Below, one piece after another: positions 32,306-45,500 of a DNA stretch of 64,000 nucleotides; the first letter of the stretch is position 1; the number at the start of each line of letters is the position of its first letter. A program made the position numbers and the translations under genes. The notes under the pieces were generated by a model that searched no databases, was not told the origin of the DNA, and was given only the letters and a program-made list of their open reading frames with translations. Origin of the DNA: Brachypterus glaber (taxonomy: Eukaryota > Arthropoda > Insecta > Coleoptera > Kateretidae); assembly GCA_958510825.1 (NCBI GenBank), contig OY294051.1, positions 28,445,265-28,509,264 on the forward strand. The letters run 5' to 3'.

Positions 32306-35300
32306 CTAAAACCAAAAATAACCTTTATAGCGGGTGTCCCAGATAAGACTATTTATTATTGACTCAAATAAATTTTATTTCAGTAGCTTTAATAATTAGG
32401 ACAAAAACGATTGATCCTGTCTTAGTTGACACACCCAGTATTGTGCTTAAATAGGAGTACCCTGCGGCCATGGTATACCGGTATTATATATTACCTAACT
32501 ATAAGACGTCACAGAAATTTTTTTTTTCTACGACTGCTTTAGAATGTAAGCAAATACACACACTTTTCAAATACAGAATGAATCTATTCTAGCTCTAGAT
32601 ACGGTATGAATATTCCGTATCAAGTGTTAGAATGAGCACATGTAGTGCCATCTCTTGTTTATAAAAGTAAAGAAAACTGTAGCAAAATTAGTAAAAATAT
32701 ATATTTTTTACCATGAAACATTGAATAATTTATGAAATTTAAAGTTTTGCGTTAAAATTACATAAAGTTTATTAGTTTTTCTTAATATTTGAGCAGTTTT
32801 CTATCAATTTAGTTCAAAAAATTAAAACTGCTCCATCTATTGTTAAATATTTAAACCTGATATCTTTCACAACAATCTGACATAACCTTCAATTTTTGCA
32901 TTATAATTTGTAAATATGTGCTAAAATTAAATAAAAATCTTTTTTAAGTACTGATTTGATAAAATTTATAAATAACGTTAATTGCTTTATTTAAAAATAT
33001 GTGTTTTGTTGCATTTACAATGTCGAGTCACAAAAAATATTGTTTTTAACCTTGTCCGCAGTTCAAAGCCATACAGTGTTTCATATTTGCAGTCAAAGAA
33101 AAAGTATAGTCTACAACACGTATGGAATAGTCATTCCGCGCTCGCGGGACCGTCATACTCGCCTTCCGGCTCGTATGACAAACTTTCCGCTCGCGCGGAA
33201 TATTGTCTATTCCATACTAGTTATAGAATATACTATTCTATGGTCATAAAGAAATCGATTTACGAGGTGTGACTATTTAAAAACGAGACTAAAATCGACT
33301 AAGTGGCCACTAGGTGTAAAGGATTTATCACCCATTTTTTAGTGGATATTCGCATTCTAGTGATAAAGCAACCTTTGTTTTTGTCAGTTTTTAGCTCCGT
33401 TTGATTTCTATCTGCCCTTAAAACATAAAACCTTTTTGTAGTGAACCCATTTTCCGTCTATAAATGAAGTGAAAATAAAACCTGAGCCTGCTAATGACCT
33501 AATATGTTATGCTATGAGGGCCCTGCTTTGGAAAATGGAATAAGTAATTTATATTGAGCTCCCCTTATCATGGGTGTATTGGGGTAGGAGGGAAAATCCA
33601 CTGTTCAATTGGAAAAATTGAGTGGTAGATTTCGGAATTAGATAGAACAGTTGGGAAAATTGAGGGGTACAGTTTGTTTGTTGTTGTACAGTTTACAGGA
33701 AATTGGTCAGTAAATTTAGCCAGGAGAAAGCTTTTTTTCTCTGGTTGGAAAAATTGGAATACAGTTGGGCAAATTGGAGTAGTAGTTGAGTATTTTTTCA
33801 GAGGTGAGGATTATTTTTTAGTCATCAGTATTTTCTGTCAGGGGTAAAGCTTTTTTCTCTAGTTGGGAAAATTGGATACAGTTGGGAGTTTTTTCAGAGG
33901 TGAGGTCATCAAAATTTTCTGTCAGGGGTAAAGCTTTTTTTTTCTAGTTGGGATACAGTTGGGAATTTTTTTTTTAGTCATCAAAATTTTCTGTCAGGGC
34001 CAAGGCTTTAGGAGTTGGGAAATTTCTCAATTTTAAGTTGGGAAATATTTGCTTCGCCCCACTCCCAAAAATCGCTTCGCCCCTTATAGGGGGGGGGGTG
34101 TTAGGGGTTAGCCAAAATATAAAATCTCTACAGCCTTTAATAACGAGAGAAACGGGCTATGAAGTGTATGAATTTTGGTACAATTTGCGTTACGTAATAC
34201 TTGAACGTTCCCAAACGGGGTATGAAGTGTATGAATTTTGGTCAATTTGCGTGACATATTTTATGGATGACCCCAAATCAAAATGGCGAATTAAAAATAG
34301 CGGACCCATTTTTTCATTGTTGTCAAATTTAAACGTAATTAGGCATCAGCCATTTTGAATTTTCAATAATGGATTCAGTTTCAGCAAACTCAAAAACCCA
34401 TAGATACCAATTTTCACAAAAGTACAACTAAAAATGAAATTTTGGCCGCGAAAAAGCCTCCTATTAGTTTGAAAACGCTACATAATAGATGAAGCTGAAG
34501 GCAGTTTATTTTATACACAAGAAAAATGAAAATTGAAAAAGCATAGCATAACTGATCAGCTCATGGTTAAAATACCTCAGCTGTGGTCCCATCAATGACT
34601 TTAAACTTTAAATAAATAAATTTTCACGAAGTTCACGCGTTCGTATATACACAGCGTGTCAAAAGTCCACCCCCCCCCCCCCCACTTTAACTTTTGAACG
34701 GCTTAAGACATCAACTTGAAATTTGGAACACATAAATAACATAACCCATATAATTGTTTGGTATATATTTTGTATACTTAGGTGGCACCATGGAGAAAGG
34801 GGGGCAATGGGGGACTTATTTAAATAGAAAGGGGGGTCATGTTATACATCATTTTAAAGCTTATAAAATTCTCTATTTGCCCACTTTTTTTTCTGATCAA
34901 TTTTTGGGGGTTATTTTAAAGCCTATTTTCGTCAAAATGTGTTTAAAAAAATTAAACAATTGTCGAAAAATGGTTTATTTTATCATGCAAATACATCAGT
35001 TATACTTTTAAACTAATTTTGAATGCCACAAATAAAAATTTTACAAAAAAAAAACTTAAAAAATTGCATTTTTTAGCAAAAAAAAATTGAAAAATGAAAA
35101 ACTTTAAAAAATTAAAAATGATATAGTCGAATAAAATTTTTTATTAGCTTTAAAATGATGTATCACACGACCCTCCTTTCCATTTAAAAAATGCCCCCCC
35201 CCCCTTGCCCCCTGTCTCCATTGTGGCCCCTAAGCATATCAAATATATACTAAAAAATTATTAGGGTTGTTATTTAAGTGTTTTAAATTTCAAGTTGATA

Positions 35301-38300
35301 TCCTAAGCCGTTCAAAAGTTAAAGGGGGGGGGCGGATTTTTGACACACTCTGTATAAATCACAACGAAATTCAAACAGCTTTTAAAACGTTTTCAAATGC
35401 AGGCCCGTGTTATTAGTAGTAATAGATATTTAAAGTACAACTGATATTATTCAAAAAAATAAACCCTTGGGCCAAGTAGATTAATTTTTGAGTGAGTAAT
35501 GTCACCTTTGTAGGTACCTCACGTGTGATGTACAACATTTTATCCAATACCTCTTAAAAACACTTCTTAATCGAGTTTACAAATGACACTTCCACAGAAT
35601 TTACTTGAAATTTTAATATAATAAAATGTCACGTTTCTGTGATTAGAAATATGATAGTATCTTGACGACAAAGACCGTCAAAATTAGTTCTACAGTGCTA
35701 TCTCTTTCTAGCAGTTTTTAAGTAATCAGAGTAGCCAATATAAGCAATAAAAACTATTTATATTTACCTTATTTATTTTAACCCTAATTTAATTTTATAT
35801 TATGCAGTTAAACATATTAGGTAATAATATGTATTCAGTACTAAAATTGTTGCACTCAGATTACAGGCAAACTCGTTATTAAAAAAGCCATCTGTTCAAA
35901 AAGGCTAGAACTTTTGTTTTGTATTTGTTTTTATTAGTAGTGACATCTGTTTGCTAAAAGTTCACCTTTTAGCATTGAATTTTACCTACAACAGTTTGGG
36001 GAAGTTTTCAATAATGGACTCGCCCGGAAGAGTGTCCCATTCCATAACACAACTTGTGAGTTGTCGTTTACATGATGATTAAAACGTAACTTTTATTTAT
36101 TAAAATGTCAAGTGTAAACTAAGTATTAATGATAGGCATTGGATAAAAAAAATTTACCCTACACCCCCATTTTTGTCATTTAGAATATCTGTATTTTGCT
36201 ATAACTTACTTTGCAGACCCTGAAATTGCCACCCTAGTATCCAATCTATAGTTTTGGTTTCCGTTTTCGTAGTCTTGATAAAATTGCACAGTAAGGTTTA
36301 AATGTTGTAAAGCTTTTTGCAAACTATTCCTTATGTTTATCTTGAGATCCAAGCAGTCGCCAGCCTCACATGTTATATCTTCTTGAGCCTTTACTGAAGC
36401 TCCATTAACAAATACATCTAAATTAAAAAAAAAGATTTAAATATGTGAGAGCGTTTGAAAACATATCTAAAACGCCAGACTTAAGTTTTAAGCTTACTTA
36501 AGCTTGAAACCTCTTGTCAAGACCGTCTTCATAAAAAATTTTTCTTTGTTCTTATGATATTCAGGGTGGTATACAGATCTATGGCTTAGGCAAATTTGTT
36601 AGGAATATGTGTGCAAGTGAGAGGCCCGTTGTAGGCACGCACGCCTTATAACGCTTTTGACGGAAAGAAGAGAGCGCGAATGATTCCTCCCCCTTTCGTA
36701 GGAGACTTTGTTTCATGCGGAGAACTATATATAAATAATCCCACTCCGACCAGGTATAAGGATGCTTCATCTATAGTTTGTTTGGAATATGTGGTTCATT
36801 TATCTTAAATCACCCGTTATTATGGAGGAGCAGTTTGAAGCTTTGAAAATTTGATAATCAAGATTGAGGAAGCTGGAGCTGTGTTCCATATAAATTATAT
36901 GTATAACTTAACACTGTGGTGTAAACGAGTATAAATAAATACTAATAATAATACTAATGGAGATACTATGTATTACTATAGGAGGCATGGCGTAGTGGTC
37001 TAGCGCGTGTATATAGCAAGCCTACTAGTGTGAGTTCAATTATCACTGGCGCCGATTTGCCTTATTCAGTTAATTAATAATTTAAATTTGGCGAAGGCGA
37101 TAAGTAAAACGGGCACTCCCTAGAAACTGGTTCGAAAGTCACTATAAGCCGGTGGTTCCCTCTACTACTAGCCCACACAAGTCCTGCACTTAGGGGATGC
37201 TTAGTAGTAGAATAGTACGAGGTTAAACAAACAAACAAACAATTACATATAAAAATATTAGTCTATACTCTTACCCCAATTTAAAGGCGATGTTCTAACA
37301 ATATCCAACATTTTTGAAGTGAGAGTAATTCCTTTTAATGAGGCGGTTCCTTCGGAATCGGTCGCTAGTAAGTGCCAATTCAGATTCGTGTTTTCGGCAA
37401 CATGTTCCGAGCATATCTTGCGTATATCTATCGATTTTTGTGAGTTGTTTTCTTCCGCATCATCATACAATCCTAGAGAAAATAAAATTGACTTTATTCT
37501 GCAAAAAAGGTCAAGAATGGCAGTTTGTCCAACACAGGTCGAAACCGAAGTTTTTTAAAATTACGACGTAATTTTTAAAAGAAAAATTAAATCGAACCAT
37601 CTAAAAAAATTTCATTTTTTAAATTTAAATATTTTGAAAAACAGTTAATAGATTCACTATTTTTTTTTTGTTTTAAAGTTTAAACTTACTTTTGAGTTTA
37701 ACTCAAAACTAAAAAATTCCTGATATCTTCTAAAACAGATGAAGGGGTCAGGGGAAAAACGATCATAGTCCATTTTTGTCGAAAATTCGTTATATACACC
37801 ATCTTGTAGTTCGCAACCCAAGCTTTCAGGTGACTATGTCGGTTTTAAGCAAAAACAATTACAGTCGCTGTAACGAATTGAAATAGAAACGATATACAGC
37901 GTAAGAACGGTCAGAGTCCGAGCGATACCATAAAAAACAATTAAAGTCCATAGTTTCGCATCGGTAACATGTTTCAAAATTGGGAGGAACATCTGACATG
38001 TTATTATAAAACAAAGTGTCCATTCCCTACCAGGCCAATTAGAGTGTTGATTATTGTTTATGCTTAGACTAAGAATTAAGTTTTGTTTTTTAAATAAAAA
38101 TGTGGAAAACTACGACTTTGTTTATGATTTTGCACACTTACTGCACTAAGCCTGTTGGGCTGCTTTATAACATAAAAAAACGATCAGAGTCCTGGACTGA
38201 GATCGATTTTACAAAGTCATATGTGTAGTTCTGTTGCATATTTCGCTTTGAACCTCAAAGGTAATGTTAAAAACCTTGGTAGGTAATATTATTTTGCTGT

Positions 38301-39504
38301 GAAATAAATATGTGACGAGATAAAACAATAATTGACGTTACTTTGTAACTGTAATCATACAATATGAGTCTGTAAACCTTAATTTCGCTATTCTGTGAAA
38401 AGTAGTTCTTGTGACTCTGATCGTTTTTCCCCTGACCCCTTCAGATGTGAAAATATAAAAATAAAAAAGAAAATATTCACAACAATTTTAAAAACAATTA
38501 CAGTGGCTTATTATGCAAACCGTATAAGATGGGAGAAAAATATAGTTGTACATTTTTTTATTGCTGTTGATACAAAAATGTTTTTTTAATAATTCTAAAT
38601 AAAGAATCAGTAAAATCCATTGCGTAGTTTTCTAAATATTTGAATTTTAAAAATTGAAATTTTTTAGGTGGTCCGATTTTTTTGCGCTTAAGTGTAGTTA
38701 AGTGAATTTAATCTATATATTTATTTAATAATAATAATAATAATAATAATATTAATAATATTTATTTTAGGGAATCTCAAACATTTACAATAATACAAAA
38801 TACTATAAAAGTGAAATTAAATAAAATATCGTCAAAAATAATTTAGCTCTAATGTATGTTTTTTATTTCATCCATGTATTCATTTATGCTGTATGGTTCA
38901 ATCTCCAGTAGAAGCGTATAGATGGCGTACTTAAAAGCTTTTATTGGCAACTTTCTGATGTCATTGGGAAGCGAGTTATACAATTTTATACAGCTGTAGT
39001 AGGCCCCTTTTTCCATCATTGTTAGTTGGTGTTTTGGATAGCTGTAGTCATCGTCTCTTCTGGGATAAATATCTTGAGGTTTGTTTTCATCAAACAATTG
39101 TTTATTCTTTACAAAGAAATTAAGGCACTCCTGAATATAGACTGCGTAAACTGTGAGTATCTTATTCTCTTTGAAATTCTCTCTGCATGTATCTCTTGGG
39201 CCAAGTTTGCTTAAGAGTTTGATGGCTCTTTTTTGAACTCCGAAGATATTTTCCAGGTTTTTACCACCATAGAATATTAAACCATATCTTATGTGTGCTT
39301 CTAAGTCTAGGTCAAATGCAAAGATCCATTTATGGGGCCTTTTAAATTGATTGATTGGTTTGGTTAGTTACAATAATAAAATACAATAATAAATGACAGC
39401 ATGAATGAAATAAGTGAATTGCCAAAATTAGGACACAATCTGGGCAAGATTAAAGATATTTAGGCAAGATCACATTTATGTATCCCTCTATTATATAAAA
39501 TAGT

Positions 39505-39539
<35 letters not shown>

Positions 39540-42500
39540 AATTAAGGCAGAGGCATTAATGCCTATTATGCCCATGTATTATTACACATACAGATGAACA
39601 GATAATATAAAATGTAAAAATTAAAACATATATATAAAAAAGATTAAAATTAAGGTTTATCATCATAACGATTTTTAAAAGAATTGACTGATGGAGCTGA
39701 GATAATTGTTTCAGTTAAAGAATTCCAGGAACTAAAAACTCGATTAGGTAAGAAATACTGCCTAACAGTGGTATAAAAATTTTCACGTGAAAATTTTAAA
39801 GAGTGACCATGTCTGGTATTGTCAAAATTACGAGTGTAAAGTTCTTGTAAATCGACCGAAAAATCACTATGTAAAATACGGTAGGTGTAGATAAGATCTC
39901 CGCGAGTTCGTCTTTCACAATTTCCTCTGTCAACATTTCTCTGCCAACATTAAGTATCCCTGCTCGCCCGGCTCAATAGATGTCAAAGTGACGTTTAATA
40001 AAAGTTGTCAGAGGAAAAAAACCCGAGGGTTGGCGAGCAAAGCTAGCAGGGGCTACACACCTCAATAATATAAAATAGTTTTTTCCTCTGTCAAAAGTAG
40101 TCTCTCAAAGTGACGTTAAATAAAAGTTAACAGAGGAAAAAACTATTTTATATTATTAACCCCGGAGGTTGGCGAACGAAGTGATATTTATTTTCATAAT
40201 CTCTTTAAAATATAATAATAAGTTTGTAAAATAACGGCGGTAAACAAGGCTGTATCACAAATAATTGATAAAGGAATTAAAAATAATATAATTTTCTTAG
40301 ATTCATTAAGTGCTATTCAAAAACTATCCAATCAAGTAGTGGGGGGGGCTGGGCATATCTGCCTACAGACGAGACGACTTATACTGGCTGCCAATGACGA
40401 AGGTTTTAACATAAAATTAGCATGGGTCCCTGGCCATGAGGGCATACCCGGCAATGAATTTGCAGACATATTGGCTAATTTAGGCAGAACATTAAATAAC
40501 ACATCAAATCTTAAACTAGACAAGGAAGAATTTATACCAGTAATAAGGAAAAATATTTTTAAAGAATGGAATAATTGGTGGGAAAATGAAGCTAAATATA
40601 AAGGCAAATGGTACAAGGGTATTCAAACAGACTACCCAACCAAGCCATGGTATAATAATCTGGAATTTAAGAATCGTAGACATATCACAATGATAAATAG
40701 AATGCGTACTGGTCACTGCTCTACATATGCACATTTACATAGAATCAAGGCCCGGGATAACCCCCACTGTGAGTGTGGAGCAGTGGGCGATTTAGACCAT
40801 ACTATCCTAAAATGTCCCATAAACGAAATTCCTGGATACAATATCTACATAGATATAATAAAAGCGGGAGTAAGCGCCCCTTTCAATATGTCACATATAC
40901 TTTGCAATATAAATACCAAGGTTGTTGAAATTATTTATGAATTCCTATTACACAATAATATTAACCTATAAAAATTCCCAGAACCTTCATATCATAAAAT
41001 ATCCAGTGTTCCGAGGCATGTCATATGTAAGTCGCTCGGCCATGCCCCTGAGCGTGAAGGGTCTATATGTTACTAACTTCTACACCCTACATGTTAGTTA
41101 TGTAATAATGTAAAATGTCGTATACTATAATTGTTAAATGTTAAATGTTTAGACCATCTATAAGAAATTATATAGACGATTCAACCACATGGTTGATGTA
41201 CAGTCACCGGTATATGGTTGATGGGTATGGTACAATCCAGACAACGCCTGCCAACCAGTTAAAAAACAAGTAGCTTGAGCTGGCCAATTATCAATAGAAA
41301 AAGCCAATAACATAGATTGGATTGGATTGGATTGGATTGGATTGGATTGGAAGTTTGTAAAATAATATACGCTAAGTGTTGTTGGCCCGCAGACATAAGC
41401 GTGCGTGCGACCTTATTATTATTTTTACAAATTTCCTTTAATTTAAAGAGATTATACAGTGCGTGCATTAAGTCTGGAATGACCCGATTAACTTTTTAGG
41501 TACAAGTAAAACACAAAAACCCTCGGATAGGTCGATTTTTATTTTTAATTTTGCAAATTATGGTGTAATAAAAGTTATTAAAATTTGCACACCCTTGCAC
41601 CCCCCAACTTTTTTTTTTCAAATAGCAACCTACCCCTTGTGACACTTCGTTGGAAAGGTTATTTAATAAGCTTTCCAACGGTGTATAATAAAGCCTAATT
41701 TGGTAAAGGGCTAATGATAAAATGCACAATTTAGTTTATTATAAAGACATGTAAAGTATAACTTTAGTTCACTATAAACGTTCAAATTGATGTCCTTCAG
41801 CTCTTTGACAGTGGACAGTAAAAAAACGGGATTAAAATCGATTAAATAGTAAATATAAAATTGGTCAATAAAAAGAAAAAAAATTGCATTTTTCAACAGG
41901 GTATAAAATATTATAATAAGTTTAAAACAACCTTATTTAGATTCTCAGGAAGGTGCCAAGTAGGAAATAGGGCAACAATTACCATATTATGCGTAATATT
42001 TCACACAAACAATGTTTAAATAAAACATGCGTTTTTTCATAGACCCTTTAACAAATTAGGCTTTATCACACACTGTTGGAAAGCTTATTAAATTACCTTT
42101 CCAACAAGGGGTAGGTTGCTATTTGAACAAAAAAGTTGGGGGGTGAGGGTGCAAGGGGGTGCCAATTTTGATAACTTTTTTAGACCAAAATTTGCAGAAT
42201 TAAAAATATAAATCGACCTGTCTGAGGATTTTTGTATTTTACTTGTAACTAAAAAGTTATTCGGGTGATTCCAGACTTAATGCACGCACTGTATAAATAA
42301 ATATTAACTTTTTGGTATCACTGTGAAGAGAAAAAAATCATATTTTTTATAATTTCGACGAGCCATAGACTTAATTAAGCAAAAAATCGAGTAAAAGCAA
42401 AAAATATGTTTTTCCAAATGCAGTTTTAGTGTAAAATTAAAAGTTAACATTTTTTTTAATTCCTATTTTTCTACTAATATTTGATCCAAAATAAATAGAT

Positions 42501-45500
42501 TTAATGACTTTCCAGATAAAAAAAATCTAAAACACGATTTTATTTAAAAAATGACAAAAGCTGTCAAAATTTGACAAAAACTTGAGATATTGCACATTTA
42601 ATGTAGAGTCCAAATATGTAAAAATATAGCCTGTTCCAGAACTCGCGTACCGAAATTTGAGGGTATATTAAAAACCCTCTGGAAAATATGAAAAAAATTT
42701 CAAAAAAAATCCATCTTCGTTCAATTTAAAAATAAGAACGCTTTAAGTGGACCAATACTGTTGCTGATTATAAATTACCATTAAAGGTTGAATTTGTAGC
42801 TATGGAAGCAAATTTAATTATTGCAGGTACATATTCTGTAGGTTGACATGGTGATTAATGTGACATAAATATTTATTAATGTCATAAAAAAATATCAAAA
42901 CTTTCATGATGTTTACTTCAGAAGAGTATTGCGAAATGCTAATTTTATATGGCGAGTGTGGCCGGAGTGCTTCAGCTACATCTGTAGAATATTCTATTCG
43001 TTTTCCCAATAGAGAACATCCTAGCAGAAATGTTATTTTAAGATTGGTGCAAAGGGCAAGAAATTCTGGAAATTTAACTCCAAATAAAAAAGAGATTGGA
43101 GGCGCTCCGCGAACTGCAAGAACTGTTGATAATGAAGAAGCTGTCATTCAGGCTTTTGAAGAAGAACCTGAAACAAGCCTTAGTATCATGGCTAGAAATC
43201 TTGATATGTCTAAGACCTCTGTTCAACGAATTCTAAAAGATGAAAAAATGCATCCCTTTCATTACACTCGAGTATAATGCTTGACACCGGAGGACTATCC
43301 TTTACGAGTCGAATTTTGCACATGGCTGTTGCAGAAACATCAAGAAAATGAAAACTTTGTAAAAAGCATTCTTTTTACGGATGAGTCTGGGTTTCAAAGA
43401 GATGGTTTTTTTAATTCAAGGAATTCTCATGTTTGGGGACAGGAAAATCCCCATGCCTTCAGGCAAGGAAATCTCCAACGAAGGTTTTCCTTGAATATTT
43501 GGGCCGGAATATTGGGAGATGCTATAGTAAGTTATTTTGAGAAATAAACCACCATAATATGCTTAAAATATTTGTTTTTAGGTTGGACCCCATGAGTTTC
43601 CTGACAGATTGAATGGCGAAACCTACACTAACTTCTTAAGGGATGAAGTAGAAAATCTTATTGATGACATCCCACTTCAAAGGTTGGCAAATGTGGATAA
43701 GATCTGGTTTCAACATGATGGCTGTCCAGTGCATTTCTCAGAAACGGCAAGAAGCCAACTCGACATCAGTTTTCCAAACAGTTGGATAGGCCGTGGGGGT
43801 CCCAGAAGGTGGCCTTCTAGATCCCCTGATCTCACTCCAATGGACTTCTTTTTATGGGGCCATGTAAAAATTTTAGTGTATAGAAATATGCCAGACACTG
43901 TAGAAGAACTAGGAGACCGAATACATGAAGCGCTTGAGTCAGTAACTTCAAATATGATTATTAATGCCAGGATAAGTCTGTTAAAAAGAGCTGCTTTATG
44001 TGTTCAAGTTGGTGGAGGTCATTTTGAACATATTCTTTAGCATGCTTCATACATTGAACGCGAGTTTGCTAAAAATAATGCGTTTCTTCATCTTTTAGAG
44101 TTCATTAAACACAGGACAGACATATCAAGATTTCTTGCCACGATACTAATGCTTGTTCCAGATTATTCTTCAAAAGTCTAAATGACAGCTTCTTTATTAT
44201 CAACAGTTTTTGCATTTCGCGAAGTGTCTCCAACCACTTTTCTGTTTGCGTTTAAACTTCCAAAATTCCTTGCCCTCTGCACCAATCTAAAAATTACATT
44301 CTAGCTAGAATGTTCTCTTTTAGGAACACCGATAAAAATTTTTCCTATGTTCATTACTTTGAAATAAATAAATAAAATTCAGTTATTGTATTTTTATTTT
44401 ATTAATTTGTATTAAGAATTTATAGCCAGTAAATCAATTAAAAGATCTGAGTTTCTAATAAAAAAAAACACTACATTCAGCGCGCTGAATGGAGTTGCAG
44501 CGGCAGTTTGTTGCTGCCGTCTAAGACGCCGGATGGAGTGACCCTATAAAAATAGAATATTTGATAGCCTCTGTCGGTTTTGTCAAAATATAATAACCTA
44601 AAAAGATTCTAAAGTTGAAAGTCTTAAACAATGCACGAGTCAACCATTAAAATGCAACCATAGTTACTAATAAGTAGGGAAAAACTAATTTTTAGGTAAT
44701 TTAACATCAGCAACAGGATTGGTCAGATTAAATAGCTTCCTTTTTAATTAGTATTGAAGATGGATTTTTTTTTTAATTTTTTTCATATTTTCCAGAGGGT
44801 TTTTAATATACCCTTAAATTTCGGTACGCGAGTTCTGAAACAGGCTGTATATGCGGTGTTCCATTTAAAAATCAAAAGTAACGGTCGTTATCGTTAAACC
44901 GGAAGTGGAAAAAATGTACCTTAGGTGATATAATTCAAAGTATGGTCTTACAGACACCCTGTAAATTTAATTATTTTATCCAATACATACAGATAATAAG
45001 ACAATTACCAGCTTTATTTTAAATAGATAAACTCAATAATAACCCCCGCGTGGCTTTTACTTTATTGAGTGGATAATTATTTATTTTACCCACTGAACTG
45101 TCACTTGTCAAATTATTTTCTTGTAAATGTCATTAAAATTTTTAATAAAAATATGAATTCCTAAGCTATTTATTGGATAAAACCTTGTATGGCACTCATG
45201 GGTAAACCGATATTGCCCTCTCGAAAATTAACCTGCTTGGCTGACGCCTCGCAGGTTAATTTTCTCATGGGCAATATCTTACTTTACCCACTAGTACCAT
45301 AAATAACTATTATTTCTAGGAATAAAAAAATATAGGGGCGAGCCGCCTTTGAAAAACCCCCGGTATAGCTCTACTTACCAGTTAATTTTGTCAAGGGACA
45401 CCTATCGACCGGCACCGGAACTCTACAGCTTTCTTGACCCTCAATTAACATCGTCCTCCCTTCCGTGTACCTGAGCTCCATCTCTTGTGTCGTCAAATTA

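Larger units (their letters stand above)
42627..44847 (+). mobile_element. Mariner-like element, whole
   Basis: 2221 bp flanked by TA (42625-42626, 44848-44849). Terminal inverted repeats of about 90 bp: AGCCTGTTCCAGAACTCGCG at the left, its complement at the right, running inward to ATCCATCTTC. It contains a transposase gene (42906-44040) and, in its 3' part, an inverted degraded copy of the transposase 5' region (44106-44330). Inserted in TRAPPC9 intron 8, opposite strand. Confidence 0.85.

Noticed and set aside
34754..35011. Plus-strand ORF resembling the minus-strand ORF at 2692-2898
   Set aside because: Both read through arms of the same foldback element.
41315..41350. Telomere-like repeat
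   Set aside because: GATTG differs from insect telomere units (TTAGG, TCAGG) and follows a LINE 3' end, which explains it.
42818..43147. Minus-strand ORF over the mariner-like transposase
   Set aside because: It is the antisense shadow of the transposase coding frame.
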